The translations under genes were made by a program, and so were the position numbers. From the NCBI GenBank assembly GCA_036567205.1, contig DATCVA010000059.1, positions 1-15,437 of the forward strand: a DNA stretch of 15,437 nt, in the 5' to 3' direction. Positions 1-7,053 of the stretch are shown here, in pieces (the first letter of the stretch is position 1; every line of letters starts with the position of its first letter). A model generated the notes under the pieces. That model saw only the letters and a list, made by a program, of their open reading frames with translations, was not told where the DNA came from and searched no databases. This stretch comes from DATCVA01 sp036567205. Its GTDB lineage: Bacteria > Pseudomonadota > Gammaproteobacteria > Burkholderiales > Burkholderiaceae_B.

Positions 1-1
1 C

Positions 2-1246
2 GGCAGCCAGGGCATCGTGCAAGGAACTTATCAATCGTTCGCCAGCGCCGCCAGCCAGTACTTCAACGGTTCGTTGGCAGGCCGCGTAATTCTGACCGCG
101 GGTTGCGGCGGAATGAGCGGTGCCCAGCCGCTGGCAGGCAAAATGGCTGGCGCGGCGACGCTGGTGGTCGATGCCAACCCTGCGGCCCTCGAACGCAGGG
201 CCGCAACCGGCTACCTGGACGTCATCGCCACATCGCTGGACGATGCTCTGGCTCGCATCGCGCAGCTGGTCAAAGCGCGGGCGGGCGGGTCGGTCGGGCT
301 TGCCGGCAACGCCGCCGACATCTATGAACAGATGCTGGCACGGTCGTTCCAGCCGGACATCATCACCGATCAATGCATGGTCGATCCGTATCGCGGCTAC
401 GTGCCCTCGGGGCTATCGGTGCAACAGGCCGAACAATGGATTCGCGACGACCCCACCGCCGCACTAAAGGCTGCGGCGGCCACACTGGTACGGCATGTCG
501 GCGCCATACTCGAATTCCAGCGCCGCGGCGCATTGGCATTCGAATATGGCAACACACTCAGGGCCCGCGCCGTTGAAGCCGGGCTAAGCGAAGCTGCAAA
601 GCTGGAATCGTTCGTAACCTTGTTCATCCGGCCACTCTTCTGTCAGGGCATAGGGCCATTCCGTTGGGTAGCGGCATCGGGCGACCCGAAAGATATCGCT
701 GCCGTCGACGACATCATCGATGAAACGTTCGATGCCAGCCATCCCATACGCCACTGGATCGCCATGGCAAAAAAACACATCCAGTTTCAAGGCCTGCCTG
801 CCCGTATCGGCTGGCTCGGTCACGGTGAACGAAGCAAACTGGCCGTGCGCGTTAACCAGGCCATCGCCGAGGGCCGCATCTCCGCCCCCATCGCTTTCAC
901 TCGCGACCACCTGGACGCCGGCTCCGTCGCCTCGCCCTACCGGGAAACCGAAAAAATGCAAGACGGCAGCGACGCCATTGCAGACTGGCCGTTGCTCAAT
1001 GCCATGCTGGCCTGCAGCACCGGCGCCTCGCTGGTAGCTATTCATGCCAATGGCAACAAATCGCAAAGTGCGGGCCACACCGTCATTGCCGATGGCTCTG
1101 CGCTGGCTGCCCAGCGCCTTGCAAGCGTGCTGGACGCCGACACAGGCATAGGGGTGACCCGCTATGCCGAAGCCGGCTACCCTCAGGCACAGGAAATCGC
1201 GGCGCACGCCAAACTTGGCATCGAGCCGGTCGGAGAAAAACGATGA
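2..1246 (+). CDS. Urocanase-family hydratase, divergent paralogue, 5' end outside the window
   Basis: The frame is open from base 2, reading GSQGIVQGTY, the conserved start of the urocanase NAD+-binding core, so about 140 N-terminal residues lie upstream and the GTG at 17 is internal. Urocanases are cytosolic enzymes that add water to urocanate using tightly bound NAD+. Family blocks are clear (residues counted from the GTG): TAGCGGMSGAQP (27-38), IRPLFCQGIGPFRW (204-217), FQGLPARI (257-264), RDHLDAGSVASP (296-307), DGSDAIADWPLLNA (316-329). Key sites differ. The residue after LPARI is Gly265, where I recall the active-site Cys410 of Pseudomonas putida HutU. The QTSAH NAD+ loop reads QCMV and is one residue short. 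The HHGGGVGMG loop is replaced by a shorter HANGNKS. It shares an ATGA overlap with a DUF917 gene. It is probably a hydratase for a modified urocanate such as S-methyl-thiourocanate. The family is certain; the substrate is inferred. Confidence 0.88.
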   Translation, partial: GSQGIVQGTYQSFASAASQYFNGSLAGRVILTAGCGGMSGAQPLAGKMAGAATLVVDANPAALERRAATGYLDVIATSLDDALARIAQLVKARAGGSVGLAGNAADIYEQMLARSFQPDIITDQCMVDPYRGYVPSGLSVQQAEQWIRDDPTAALKAAAATLVRHVGAILEFQRRGALAFEYGNTLRARAVEAGLSEAAKLESFVTLFIRPLFCQGIGPFRWVAASGDPKDIAAVDDIIDETFDASHPIRHWIAMAKKHIQFQGLPARIGWLGHGERSKLAVRVNQAIAEGRISAPIAFTRDHLDAGSVASPYRETEKMQDGSDAIADWPLLNAMLACSTGASLVAIHANGNKSQSAGHTVIADGSALAAQRLASVLDADTGIGVTRYAEAGYPQAQEIAAHAKLGIEPVGEKR

Positions 1247-2337
1247 GCCCCCGTCAGATCGATCAGACCGATATCGAGGCCGCCATTACCGGAGGCCTGA
1301 TTCTGTCAGCGGGCGGCAGCGGACGCGCCCGCGTGGCACAAAACCGGGCATTCGCGCAACGCGCCTGCGCCGCAGGGCCTCTGAACCTGATTAGCATTGA
1401 CGACCTTGACCCCAAGACCGAAGTACTAATCTCCACCGCCGTCGGAGCTCCAGGCGGCGGCAAGCACCTGGCGGATCCTGACCACGCCGTGCTGGCCGCT
1501 AAAAATCTTATCCATGCCAGCGGCGCAAAGATCGGCGCCGTGATGCCGGGCCACGTTCCAGGCATCTACGCATGGCTCCTGGCCGCCGAGCTGGGCGTTC
1601 CGCTGCTCGATGCCGCCTGCAATGGACGCGGCCATCCAACCGTCAGAATGGGCAGCCTGGGCTTGTCGTCGCAACCGCTGGTGCAGCTATACCAGGCCGG
1701 CGTCGGAGCCGCACTGCAAATCACCGTGCGCGGCAACACCTTGGCAACTTCCGCATTATTGCGCGCAGCCGCTATCCAGGCGGGCGGTTTAATCATGGCT
1801 TGCCGTGGCCCGCTCGAGGCCGGCTTCGTCGCTTCTGCAGCCGCTCGCGGCGCCATTACATTTCAACTCGATCTGGGCAAAGCAGTTTTGGCTGCGGGTA
1901 ACGACGCACACGGACGAATCACCGCAGCCCTGCAGTTCAGCGGCGGCAAGCTGCTGGCGCAAGGCACGGTGGTCGGCAATAACGTTGTTTATCAAGATGG
2001 TTTCGATGTCGGCCAGGTCATCGTGCGAGACGAAAAAAGCGGAAGCACGCTTGAGCTTGGCGTGTGCAATGAGTTCATGACCGCCAACCTGGACGGGTGC
2101 CGCGTATCTACCTTTCCAGACTTGCAAGCGTCGATCGACCCTGCCAGCGGCCAGGTCATGGCAATCTCGGAAATGCAGGTCGGCACGCGCGTATCGATCC
2201 TGACCGTAGCCAAGTCCAAGTTGCCGATGGGACCAGGCATATTCGATCCGGCGGTCTATCCCGATGTCGAGCAGCGCATGAATACCCGCATCGCCGATTA
2301 CGCGCTTGATCTCACGGCCCAGGGGGAAAATCCATGA
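1243..2337 (+). CDS. DUF917 family protein, S-methyl-thiohydantoin desulfurase type
   Basis: This 364-residue protein matches the DUF917 family (Pfam S-Me-THD, distantly related to hydantoinase/oxoprolinase proteins) in length and motifs. It has a Gly-rich N-terminal segment, GGLILSAGGSGRARVAQN (17-34), a VGAPGGGKH loop (67-75), and the block LLDAACNGRGHPTVRMG (121-137), which corresponds to the family's D-x4-GR-x-P signature. Members studied in ergothioneine breakdown remove the sulfur substituent from S-methyl-thiohydantoin propionate, the product of a urocanase-like hydratase. That is exactly the neighbour here, with ATG overlapping the upstream stop (ATGA at 1243-1246) and GGAGA as ribosome site. 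No signal peptide is seen, so it should be cytosolic. I infer that it acts directly on the product of the upstream hydratase. Other DUF917 members belong to hydantoin metabolism, so another hydantoin or imidazolone is possible. Confidence 0.8.
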   Translation: MSPRQIDQTDIEAAITGGLILSAGGSGRARVAQNRAFAQRACAAGPLNLISIDDLDPKTEVLISTAVGAPGGGKHLADPDHAVLAAKNLIHASGAKIGAVMPGHVPGIYAWLLAAELGVPLLDAACNGRGHPTVRMGSLGLSSQPLVQLYQAGVGAALQITVRGNTLATSALLRAAAIQAGGLIMACRGPLEAGFVASAAARGAITFQLDLGKAVLAAGNDAHGRITAALQFSGGKLLAQGTVVGNNVVYQDGFDVGQVIVRDEKSGSTLELGVCNEFMTANLDGCRVSTFPDLQASIDPASGQVMAISEMQVGTRVSILTVAKSKLPMGPGIFDPAVYPDVEQRMNTRIADYALDLTAQGENP

Positions 2338-2945
2338 TGACTCTTTACGACAGCCGGTATTCCGGCAATGGCTGGAAAGTCAGACAACTCTTGAGTCATC
2401 TGCAGATTCCCTTCGAGCGCAAAGAACTTAATCTCGCTCTGGGCGAAGCCAGGACACCAGAACTCCTAGCCCTGAATCCGCTTGCCCGGGTACCGGTTCT
2501 GCACCTTGAAGACGGCCGTGCATTGCGTGAATCCAATGCGATTCTTCTTTACCTGGCCCACGGAACCCCTTATCTGCCGGCAGGGGCAGACGCATGCACC
2601 GAAATTTTGCAATGGCTTTTCTTCGAACAATACGACCACCTGAAAAACTTCGCGCGGCCACGCTTCCTCGTCAGCATCGCAAAATCGGCCAGCGTCGACT
2701 CTCTGGAAGTCATCAGCCTGCTTGAGCAAGGCCGCAAAGCGCTGGCAATTATGGACGCCCACCTTCATGGGCGTAACTACCTGGCCTGCGACCAATACAC
2801 CGTGGCCGACATTGCCTTGTTTCCATATACAGCCATGGCGCCCATGGGCGGCTACGACCTGCAGCCGTATCCCAATGTACGCAGTTGGCTGGCTCGCGTG
2901 CGAGACCAGCCAGGCTCTCTTGCCCTGCCCCTGGCCCCCGCCTGA
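2334..2945 (+). CDS. Glutathione S-transferase family protein
   Basis: A 203-residue soluble GST of normal family length. The N-terminal thioredoxin-like domain (about 1-80) starts with MTLYDSRYSGNGWKVR, in which Ser10 or Asn12 lies where the catalytic Ser/Thr/Cys usually sits. It continues with NPLARVPVL, carrying the cis-proline at about 54, and ESNAIL (66-71), the Glu-Ser that binds the gamma-glutamyl part of glutathione. The all-helical C-terminal domain has YTVADIALF (155-163), with the usual T-x-x-D capping box. The start overlaps the DUF917 stop as ATGA and is preceded by AGGGGGA; a second ATG follows directly at 2337. Being third in a urocanase-DUF917 operon, it may conjugate or transfer a thiol or methylthio group released in the pathway, or detoxify an electrophilic intermediate. 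That role is inferred; the fold assignment is firm. Confidence 0.87.
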   Translation: MMTLYDSRYSGNGWKVRQLLSHLQIPFERKELNLALGEARTPELLALNPLARVPVLHLEDGRALRESNAILLYLAHGTPYLPAGADACTEILQWLFFEQYDHLKNFARPRFLVSIAKSASVDSLEVISLLEQGRKALAIMDAHLHGRNYLACDQYTVADIALFPYTAMAPMGGYDLQPYPNVRSWLARVRDQPGSLALPLAPA

Positions 2946-2958
2946 TGCAGGCCCTGCA
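2946..2958. repeat. 13-bp perfect palindrome after the GST stop codon
   Basis: TGCAGG-C-CCTGCA begins on the base after the GST stop and lies 38 bp before the next start codon. It is a perfect 6-1-6 inverted repeat. No run of T follows, so it is not a typical intrinsic terminator. It could be a small RNA hairpin that adjusts expression between the enzyme genes and the binding-protein gene, or it could be chance. Confidence 0.4.
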
Positions 2959-2995
2959 ACACCCTTCCCTATCGTTCAGGCACTTGGAGAAACTT

Positions 2996-3982
2996 ATGTT
3001 ATTTACCCGCAAACTGCTCACATTCTTCTGTATGCTAGCCGGAGCCTTGGTTACGAGCCCTGCTCTTGCCGAGAGTGCGGCCGACTTTCCAACCAGACCG
3101 ATACGACTCATCGTTCCATACCCCGCCGGTGGCGGATTCGATACGGTGGCCCGTAAACTCGGGGAAGGCTTGCGCGAGCGACTTGGCGCAACCATTGTTG
3201 TTGAAAACAAACCTGGTGCAAACACCCTTATCGCCACCCAGGCCGTAGTCCGGGCGCCAGCAGATGGCTATACCCTGCTGATGAATGCCCCGGCCGGTAT
3301 CGTGCAGGCGCCCTGGCTACAAAAAGAGATGCCTTACGACCCGATCAAAGACCTGGACCCCTTGTATCTGGTCGCACAAGTGCCGACGGCACTTATCGTC
3401 CCGTCCTCCCTAGGCGTCAATAACTTCACCGACTTCAAGACCTACGTCAAAGCAAATCAGGGGAAACTGGCATACGCCAGCCTTGGCAATGGCAGTACGC
3501 TGCATATTTTCGGTAGTATGCTAAATGATCGCCTCGGAGCGCAGGCGACGCACGTTCCGTACAAAGGCGATGCGCCAGCCATGGCAGACCTGGTTCCAGG
3601 CCGGGTGCAATTCATGTTCAACAACCCCGTTTCAGCCATCAACTTCGCCCAGCAAGACAAAGTACGTATCCTGGCGATTAGCGGCGCCTCGCGCCTGGAC
3701 GCAATCAAGGACATTCCCACTCTAGGCGAGTTAGGCATGCCAGAGTTCGACATCACCGGCTGGTATGCTCTGTTCATGCCAGCAGGCACGCCCCGGCCTG
3801 TGGCCGAAAAGCTGGCCAAAGCCGTTGACGAAGTAGTGCACTCGCCGTTGCTTGCCGAATATTTTAAATCGGCCGGAATCGTTGCCGGCGATGTCGGCCT
3901 GGACGCTTTTGCCAAACAGGTGGGTCAGGAATATCGCCAATGGGGCGACCTGATCAAGAAGAACGATATTCGCATTGAGTAA
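2996..3982 (+). CDS. Periplasmic solute-binding protein, Bug/TctC family (first of three)
   Basis: A 328-residue Bug-family (tripartite tricarboxylate transporter, TctC) receptor. I chose the ATG at 2996 because GGAGA lies 5 bases upstream and the protein then starts with a clear signal peptide: Lys/Arg early, a hydrophobic stretch, and SPALA|ES cleavage near residue 25. The in-frame codons back to 2885 lie inside the GST gene. Family signatures are FPTRPIRLIVPYPAGGGFDTVAR, GATIVVENKPGANT, ADGYTLLM, YASLGNGSTLH and THVPYKGDAPAMADL. These proteins bind small carboxylates in the periplasm and hand them to TctA/TctB membrane subunits, neither of which is in the window. Position 50 bp after the GST gene suggests it captures the substrate of the urocanase-DUF917 route, such as an imidazole carboxylate. 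The ligand is inferred. Confidence 0.9.
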   Translation: MLFTRKLLTFFCMLAGALVTSPALAESAADFPTRPIRLIVPYPAGGGFDTVARKLGEGLRERLGATIVVENKPGANTLIATQAVVRAPADGYTLLMNAPAGIVQAPWLQKEMPYDPIKDLDPLYLVAQVPTALIVPSSLGVNNFTDFKTYVKANQGKLAYASLGNGSTLHIFGSMLNDRLGAQATHVPYKGDAPAMADLVPGRVQFMFNNPVSAINFAQQDKVRILAISGASRLDAIKDIPTLGELGMPEFDITGWYALFMPAGTPRPVAEKLAKAVDEVVHSPLLAEYFKSAGIVAGDVGLDAFAKQVGQEYRQWGDLIKKNDIRIE

Positions 3983-4114
3983 TACGCCCTCTTGTATGTC
4001 AATCGGCATAAGCGATGCAGCACGATTAATTTCGAGCTACATCGCCGCCTGCAGCCGATGCCAGTCAATGTTGGAATAACCACGCCAAAACGCCAAGTCA
4101 CCCAAGCTTTTTCG

Positions 4115-4142
4115 TTGACAGGTTGTCTGACAACCATATACC
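4115..4142 (+). promoter_or_regulatory. Promoter of the first GntR gene
   Basis: A perfect -35 box TTGACA (4115-4120) is followed, after a 16-bp spacer, by TATACC (4137-4142) as -10. Transcription would start about 25 bases before the ATG at 4175. The spacer is almost filled by a palindromic operator, so a bound regulator would block RNA polymerase. The 192-bp gap from 3983 to the ATG holds nothing else I can support. Confidence 0.65.
4121..4135. promoter_or_regulatory. GntR-type operator in the first regulator's promoter
   Basis: GGTTGTC-T-GACAACC is a perfect 7-1-7 palindrome located between -35 and -10. It fits the T-x-GT-x3-AC-x-A pattern of FadR-subfamily GntR operators. Its 11-bp core TTGTCTGACAA recurs at 12645-12655, again with its centre 13 bases after the start of TTGACA. 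Autorepression by the downstream GntR protein is the simplest reading. Confidence 0.7.
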
Positions 4143-4174
4143 ATGACGACTCAATTGCAAGGCGTGAATAAAAT

Positions 4175-4873
4175 ATGCTGGTGTTCCAAAGTAATAATCT
4201 TGTCGATCAACTAAGCCAAGTTCTGGCGACTCAGATCGTATCTGGCGAACGAGCCCTGGGCAGTCGCTTGCCAACTGAAGAACAGCTGGCCAATGAGGTC
4301 GGCGTTAGCCGCACTGTAGTGCGTGAAGCAATCGCCCGCCTTAAGGCCGACGGGCTCGTCACAACACGCCAGGGGCTTGGGGCATTTGTTTCTGAGTCGT
4401 TAATGGGTACGCCATTTCGCTTTGATCATGAACAACACGACGTGAACAAAATCGTACAAGATGTGTTTGAGCTGCGTATTGGAATCGAAACCGAGGCTGC
4501 GGCGCTTGCCGCCGAGCGCGCCACTAACAAACAAATCAAAGAAATAGCGGCAGCTTTAAAAACTCTGGAAAAAACCAGCGGCAGCGGGGCTTACGGCGTC
4601 GATGAAGACTTGATGTTTCACCGCGCAATCGCCCGGGCCACCAACAACTCCGCCTACAACGAAATGGTGGGGTTTTTAGAACGCTACACAAAAAACCAGT
4701 TAACCATTACGCGACGCAATAGCGACGTAAGCGGGTGGCTGCAGAACATTCATTATGAACACGAAGCTATCTACCAGGCTATTGCGGCACACGATCCCGA
4801 TGCGGCCAGAAAAGCGGCTCATGCGCATCTGCGCAGCGGTATGGATCGACTTAAACGCTTTCAGTCTGAATAA
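4175..4873 (+). CDS. GntR-family regulator, FadR subfamily with FCD domain
   Basis: A 232-residue transcription factor. The winged helix-turn-helix spans about 10-72, with LPTEEQLANEVGVSRTVVREA (recognition helix about 45-56) and wing VTTRQGLGAFVS. The C-terminal all-helical FCD ligand domain (about 95-220) keeps the complete metal-binding set: D145-x3-H149 in DEDLMFHRA, H196 in HYEHEAI and H218 in AAHAHLR. FCD proteins with these ligands usually sense small carboxylates or sugar acids through a bound metal ion. The gene is preceded by a strong promoter with a palindrome in its spacer and followed 53 bp later by a Bug protein and four catabolic enzymes. It therefore most likely represses its own operon until an acid-sugar inducer is present. 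AAGG about 12 bases upstream is a modest ribosome site. It is probably cotranscribed with the downstream genes. Confidence 0.9.
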   Translation: MLVFQSNNLVDQLSQVLATQIVSGERALGSRLPTEEQLANEVGVSRTVVREAIARLKADGLVTTRQGLGAFVSESLMGTPFRFDHEQHDVNKIVQDVFELRIGIETEAAALAAERATNKQIKEIAAALKTLEKTSGSGAYGVDEDLMFHRAIARATNNSAYNEMVGFLERYTKNQLTITRRNSDVSGWLQNIHYEHEAIYQAIAAHDPDAARKAAHAHLRSGMDRLKRFQSE

Positions 4874-4887
4874 CCCGTATTGCTAAC

Positions 4888-4904
4888 CACCGATGTCATC
4901 GGTG
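4888..4904. repeat. 17-bp perfect palindrome between regulator and binding-protein genes
   Basis: CACCGATG-T-CATCGGTG is a perfect 8-1-8 inverted repeat in the 53-bp gap before the second Bug gene. It has no T-run after it and sits just ahead of the GAGGAGAG ribosome site. It differs in core sequence from the TTGTCTGACAA operators. Possible roles are an RNA hairpin that sets differential expression after processing, a weak attenuator, or an operator for another regulator. Confidence 0.5.
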
Positions 4905-4926
4905 TCATTCAACCCGAGGAGAGACA

Positions 4927-5895
4927 ATGAAACTTAAAAAAATAATCATTCCATTCATGCTGGCAGCAACGGCCCTTACTGTAAATACCGCACAAGCAGC
5001 CGAGGCATACCCGACTCGGCCTATCAAAATGATCGTCGGGTTCCCACCGGGCGGCGGCACTGATGTATTGGCCCGGGCACTTAGCGCCGAATTAACCACA
5101 GCGCTTGGACAATCGGTGGTAGTCGAAAACCGTGGCGGCGCTAACGGCGTAATTGGCACGGCAGAGCTGGCCAAATCAGCTCCGGATGGCTACACGGTAA
5201 TGATGACTATTTCATCGCACGTCACCAATGCCCTGCTGCAATCCAACTTGACGTATTCGCTGAAGGATTTCACTCCGATTACCGTTGTAGCTCGCTCGCC
5301 TTTCGTGTTGGCCGCCAATACTAAATTTGGCCCCAACAATGTTAAAGATCTGATTGCAGTGGCACAGTCCAAGCCGGGAACCATTAACTATGGGTCACCC
5401 GGCACGGGTTCGACCCAGCATCTATCGCATGAACTAATGAATTTGATGTCCAATATCGACATGGTGCACGTGCCTTATCGCGGTGGCGCACCCGCCATGA
5501 ACGACCTGATCGCCAACCAGATCTCCCTGATGTTTGTCACAACAGTTCAATCGCTGCCGTTCCTGGAACAGAAGCGCTTAAAAGCCCTTGCGGTCAGCTC
5601 TGAAAAACGCGTCGCGGCATTACCCGATGTTCCGACTATTTCAGAAACCGTGCCAGGCTATTCATCGGATGTGTGGTTTGGCGTCATTGCTCCTGCCGGT
5701 ACACCTGAACCGATCGTGAACCGGCTGCAAACCGAAATCGTCAAAATCTTCAAGACCCCGGAAATGCAAAAACGGCTGGCAACGCAAGGTGCAGAGCCTG
5801 TAGGCAGCACACCCAAAGAATTTGCAGACCTTATCCAGGCCGAATACGTGAAGTGGGGAGATGTATTCAAAAAAACCGGCATTAAAGCGGAGTAA
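4927..5895 (+). CDS. Periplasmic solute-binding protein, Bug/TctC family (second)
   Basis: A 322-residue Bug receptor with a strong ribosome site (GAGGAGAG, 6 bases before ATG) and a classical signal peptide: KLKK at residues 2-5, a hydrophobic core, and NTAQA|AE cleavage near residue 24. The mature part opens with YPTRPIKMIVGFPPGGGTDVLAR and continues with GQSVVVENRGGANGVIG, APDGYTVMM, YGSPGTGSTQHLSHE and MVHVPYRGGAPAMNDL. These are the family's conserved ligand-loop and hinge segments. It follows the GntR gene and precedes the first mandelate-racemase-type gene by only 5 bp. It most likely binds the acid substrate degraded by the downstream enzymes. Membrane partners TctA/TctB are absent and may be supplied from elsewhere, as is common for the expanded Bug families of Bordetella relatives. 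Ligand unknown. Confidence 0.9.
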   Translation: MKLKKIIIPFMLAATALTVNTAQAAEAYPTRPIKMIVGFPPGGGTDVLARALSAELTTALGQSVVVENRGGANGVIGTAELAKSAPDGYTVMMTISSHVTNALLQSNLTYSLKDFTPITVVARSPFVLAANTKFGPNNVKDLIAVAQSKPGTINYGSPGTGSTQHLSHELMNLMSNIDMVHVPYRGGAPAMNDLIANQISLMFVTTVQSLPFLEQKRLKALAVSSEKRVAALPDVPTISETVPGYSSDVWFGVIAPAGTPEPIVNRLQTEIVKIFKTPEMQKRLATQGAEPVGSTPKEFADLIQAEYVKWGDVFKKTGIKAE

Positions 5896-5900
5896 GAAGA

Positions 5901-7049
5901 ATGGCACGCATTGAGTCGATTGAAGTTTGCATTGCACGAGTAGAACTGGACAATCCAGTCCAGTTTGCGACCCGCACCGTTACGGCGCGCGAATACTGCC
6001 TGGTCAAGATCCGGTCCACCGACGGGGTCGAAGGCATCGGGTATTGCTACGCGGTGAACAAATCGGGAAGGTTACTGCAAGTAGCCGTTACCGATTTACT
6101 GGGCCCCATGCTAATCGGGCAAGACTCTTTGCGAGTCGAAGGGCTATGGCGGGAAATGTATCAGGAGGCTCTTTTGCAAGGGCGCGCCGGTGCGGTAATA
6201 CGCGCACTGTCAGCATTAGATACAGCGTTATGGGACTTAAACGCTCGCAGCGTAGAGCTTCCCCTGTACCAGTACCTGGGCGCCAACCTCTCTGAGAAAG
6301 TCCCCGCTTACGCTAGCGGCGGGTACTACTGGCCTGGCAAAACACCTGAAAAACTGGCCGACGAAGTGCGCGGTTTTGCCGAAGAGGGTTATAGCGCAAT
6401 TAAAATCAAGGTCGGGAAATTAAGTCCTGGCGAAGAGGTCGACCGCATACATGCCGCGCGCGAGGCCATAGGACCCGACGTCCATCTCATGCTCGATGCC
6501 AACAACGCCTGGAACGACATGGCAACAGCCATGTCATATATAACCCGGCTAGAACCCTATAACCCATACTGGATCGAAGAGCCGTTTTCACCCGACGACA
6601 TCGACAATCATGCGCGCCTGGCTAAAGCCACACGCATAACCGTGGCCACCGGCGAAGTCGAGGCCGGGCGCTGGCGCTTCAAGGAAATTCTTGAAAAAGG
6701 CGCGGCCGGTATCTTGCAGACCGATGCCACAGTGTGCGGTGGGATTACCGAATGGCGACGCATTGCCGCAACGGCGGCCAGCTATGGGGTGACGGTGTCG
6801 CCGCACGCCTGGCACGATATTCATATCCATTTGGTCGCCTCCGCTCCTAACGCCACCTACGCCGAATTTATGCCCGACGATCATATTGTCAATTTTCGTC
6901 GGCTTATCGATCGGCAACTGGTAGCCGAGAAAGGGTATTTACTGTTGCCGACCTTGCCTGGGTTGGGGTTTAATTTTTCTGACGAAGCAGTAAAAAAATA
7001 CGGAATTACTTACCCAGGCGAAAAAAACTATTGGGTAAAGGTCTGCTAA
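5901..7049 (+). CDS. Enolase-superfamily dehydratase, mandelate racemase subgroup (first)
   Basis: A 382-residue enzyme with the capping domain at about 1-130 and a TIM-type barrel after it. Catalytic residues of the mandelate racemase/acid-sugar dehydratase subgroup are all visible: K168-I-K170 (AIKIKVG), metal ligands D199 (MLDANNAW), E226 (WIEEP) and E252 (ATGE), and the His-Asp dyad D275 (LQTDA) and H302 (SPHAW), 27 residues apart as in mandelate racemase. Such enzymes abstract the proton next to a carboxylate, using Mg2+; most close relatives dehydrate acid sugars to 2-keto-3-deoxy acids, and some racemise. It follows the Bug gene by 5 bp and precedes the hydroxyacid dehydrogenase by 4 bp. 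Neighbours suggest dehydration of a sugar acid. The specific sugar cannot be read from the sequence. Confidence 0.88.
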   Translation: MARIESIEVCIARVELDNPVQFATRTVTAREYCLVKIRSTDGVEGIGYCYAVNKSGRLLQVAVTDLLGPMLIGQDSLRVEGLWREMYQEALLQGRAGAVIRALSALDTALWDLNARSVELPLYQYLGANLSEKVPAYASGGYYWPGKTPEKLADEVRGFAEEGYSAIKIKVGKLSPGEEVDRIHAAREAIGPDVHLMLDANNAWNDMATAMSYITRLEPYNPYWIEEPFSPDDIDNHARLAKATRITVATGEVEAGRWRFKEILEKGAAGILQTDATVCGGITEWRRIAATAASYGVTVSPHAWHDIHIHLVASAPNATYAEFMPDDHIVNFRRLIDRQLVAEKGYLLLPTLPGLGFNFSDEAVKKYGITYPGEKNYWVKVC

Positions 7050-7053
7050 GCAT

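Noticed and set aside
584..1207. Long antisense open frame (207 codons) inside the urocanase gene
   Set aside because: It is wholly antisense to a gene with clear homology, has no ribosome site and no recognisable domain; high GC creates such frames.
17..1246. GTG at 17 as the real start of the urocanase-like gene
   Set aside because: The frame is open to the window edge and the preceding codons encode GSQGI, part of the conserved urocanase core, so the true start is upstream.
2..2337. Ordinary histidine utilisation (hut) operon
   Set aside because: Only a urocanase relative is present, it lacks key residues, and its partner is a DUF917 protein rather than HutH, HutI or HutG.
2885..2995. 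N-terminal extension of the first Bug protein
   Set aside because: It would overlap the GST gene and place 37 non-signal residues before an evident signal peptide; the ATG at 2996 has a ribosome site.
2749..3237. Minus-strand open frame of 162 codons across the GST-Bug junction
   Set aside because: It overlaps two well-supported genes and shows no family features.
3983..4114. Intrinsic terminator after the first Bug gene
   Set aside because: Only short, widely spaced complementary segments (such as GCGATG/CATCGC) are present and no T-run follows.
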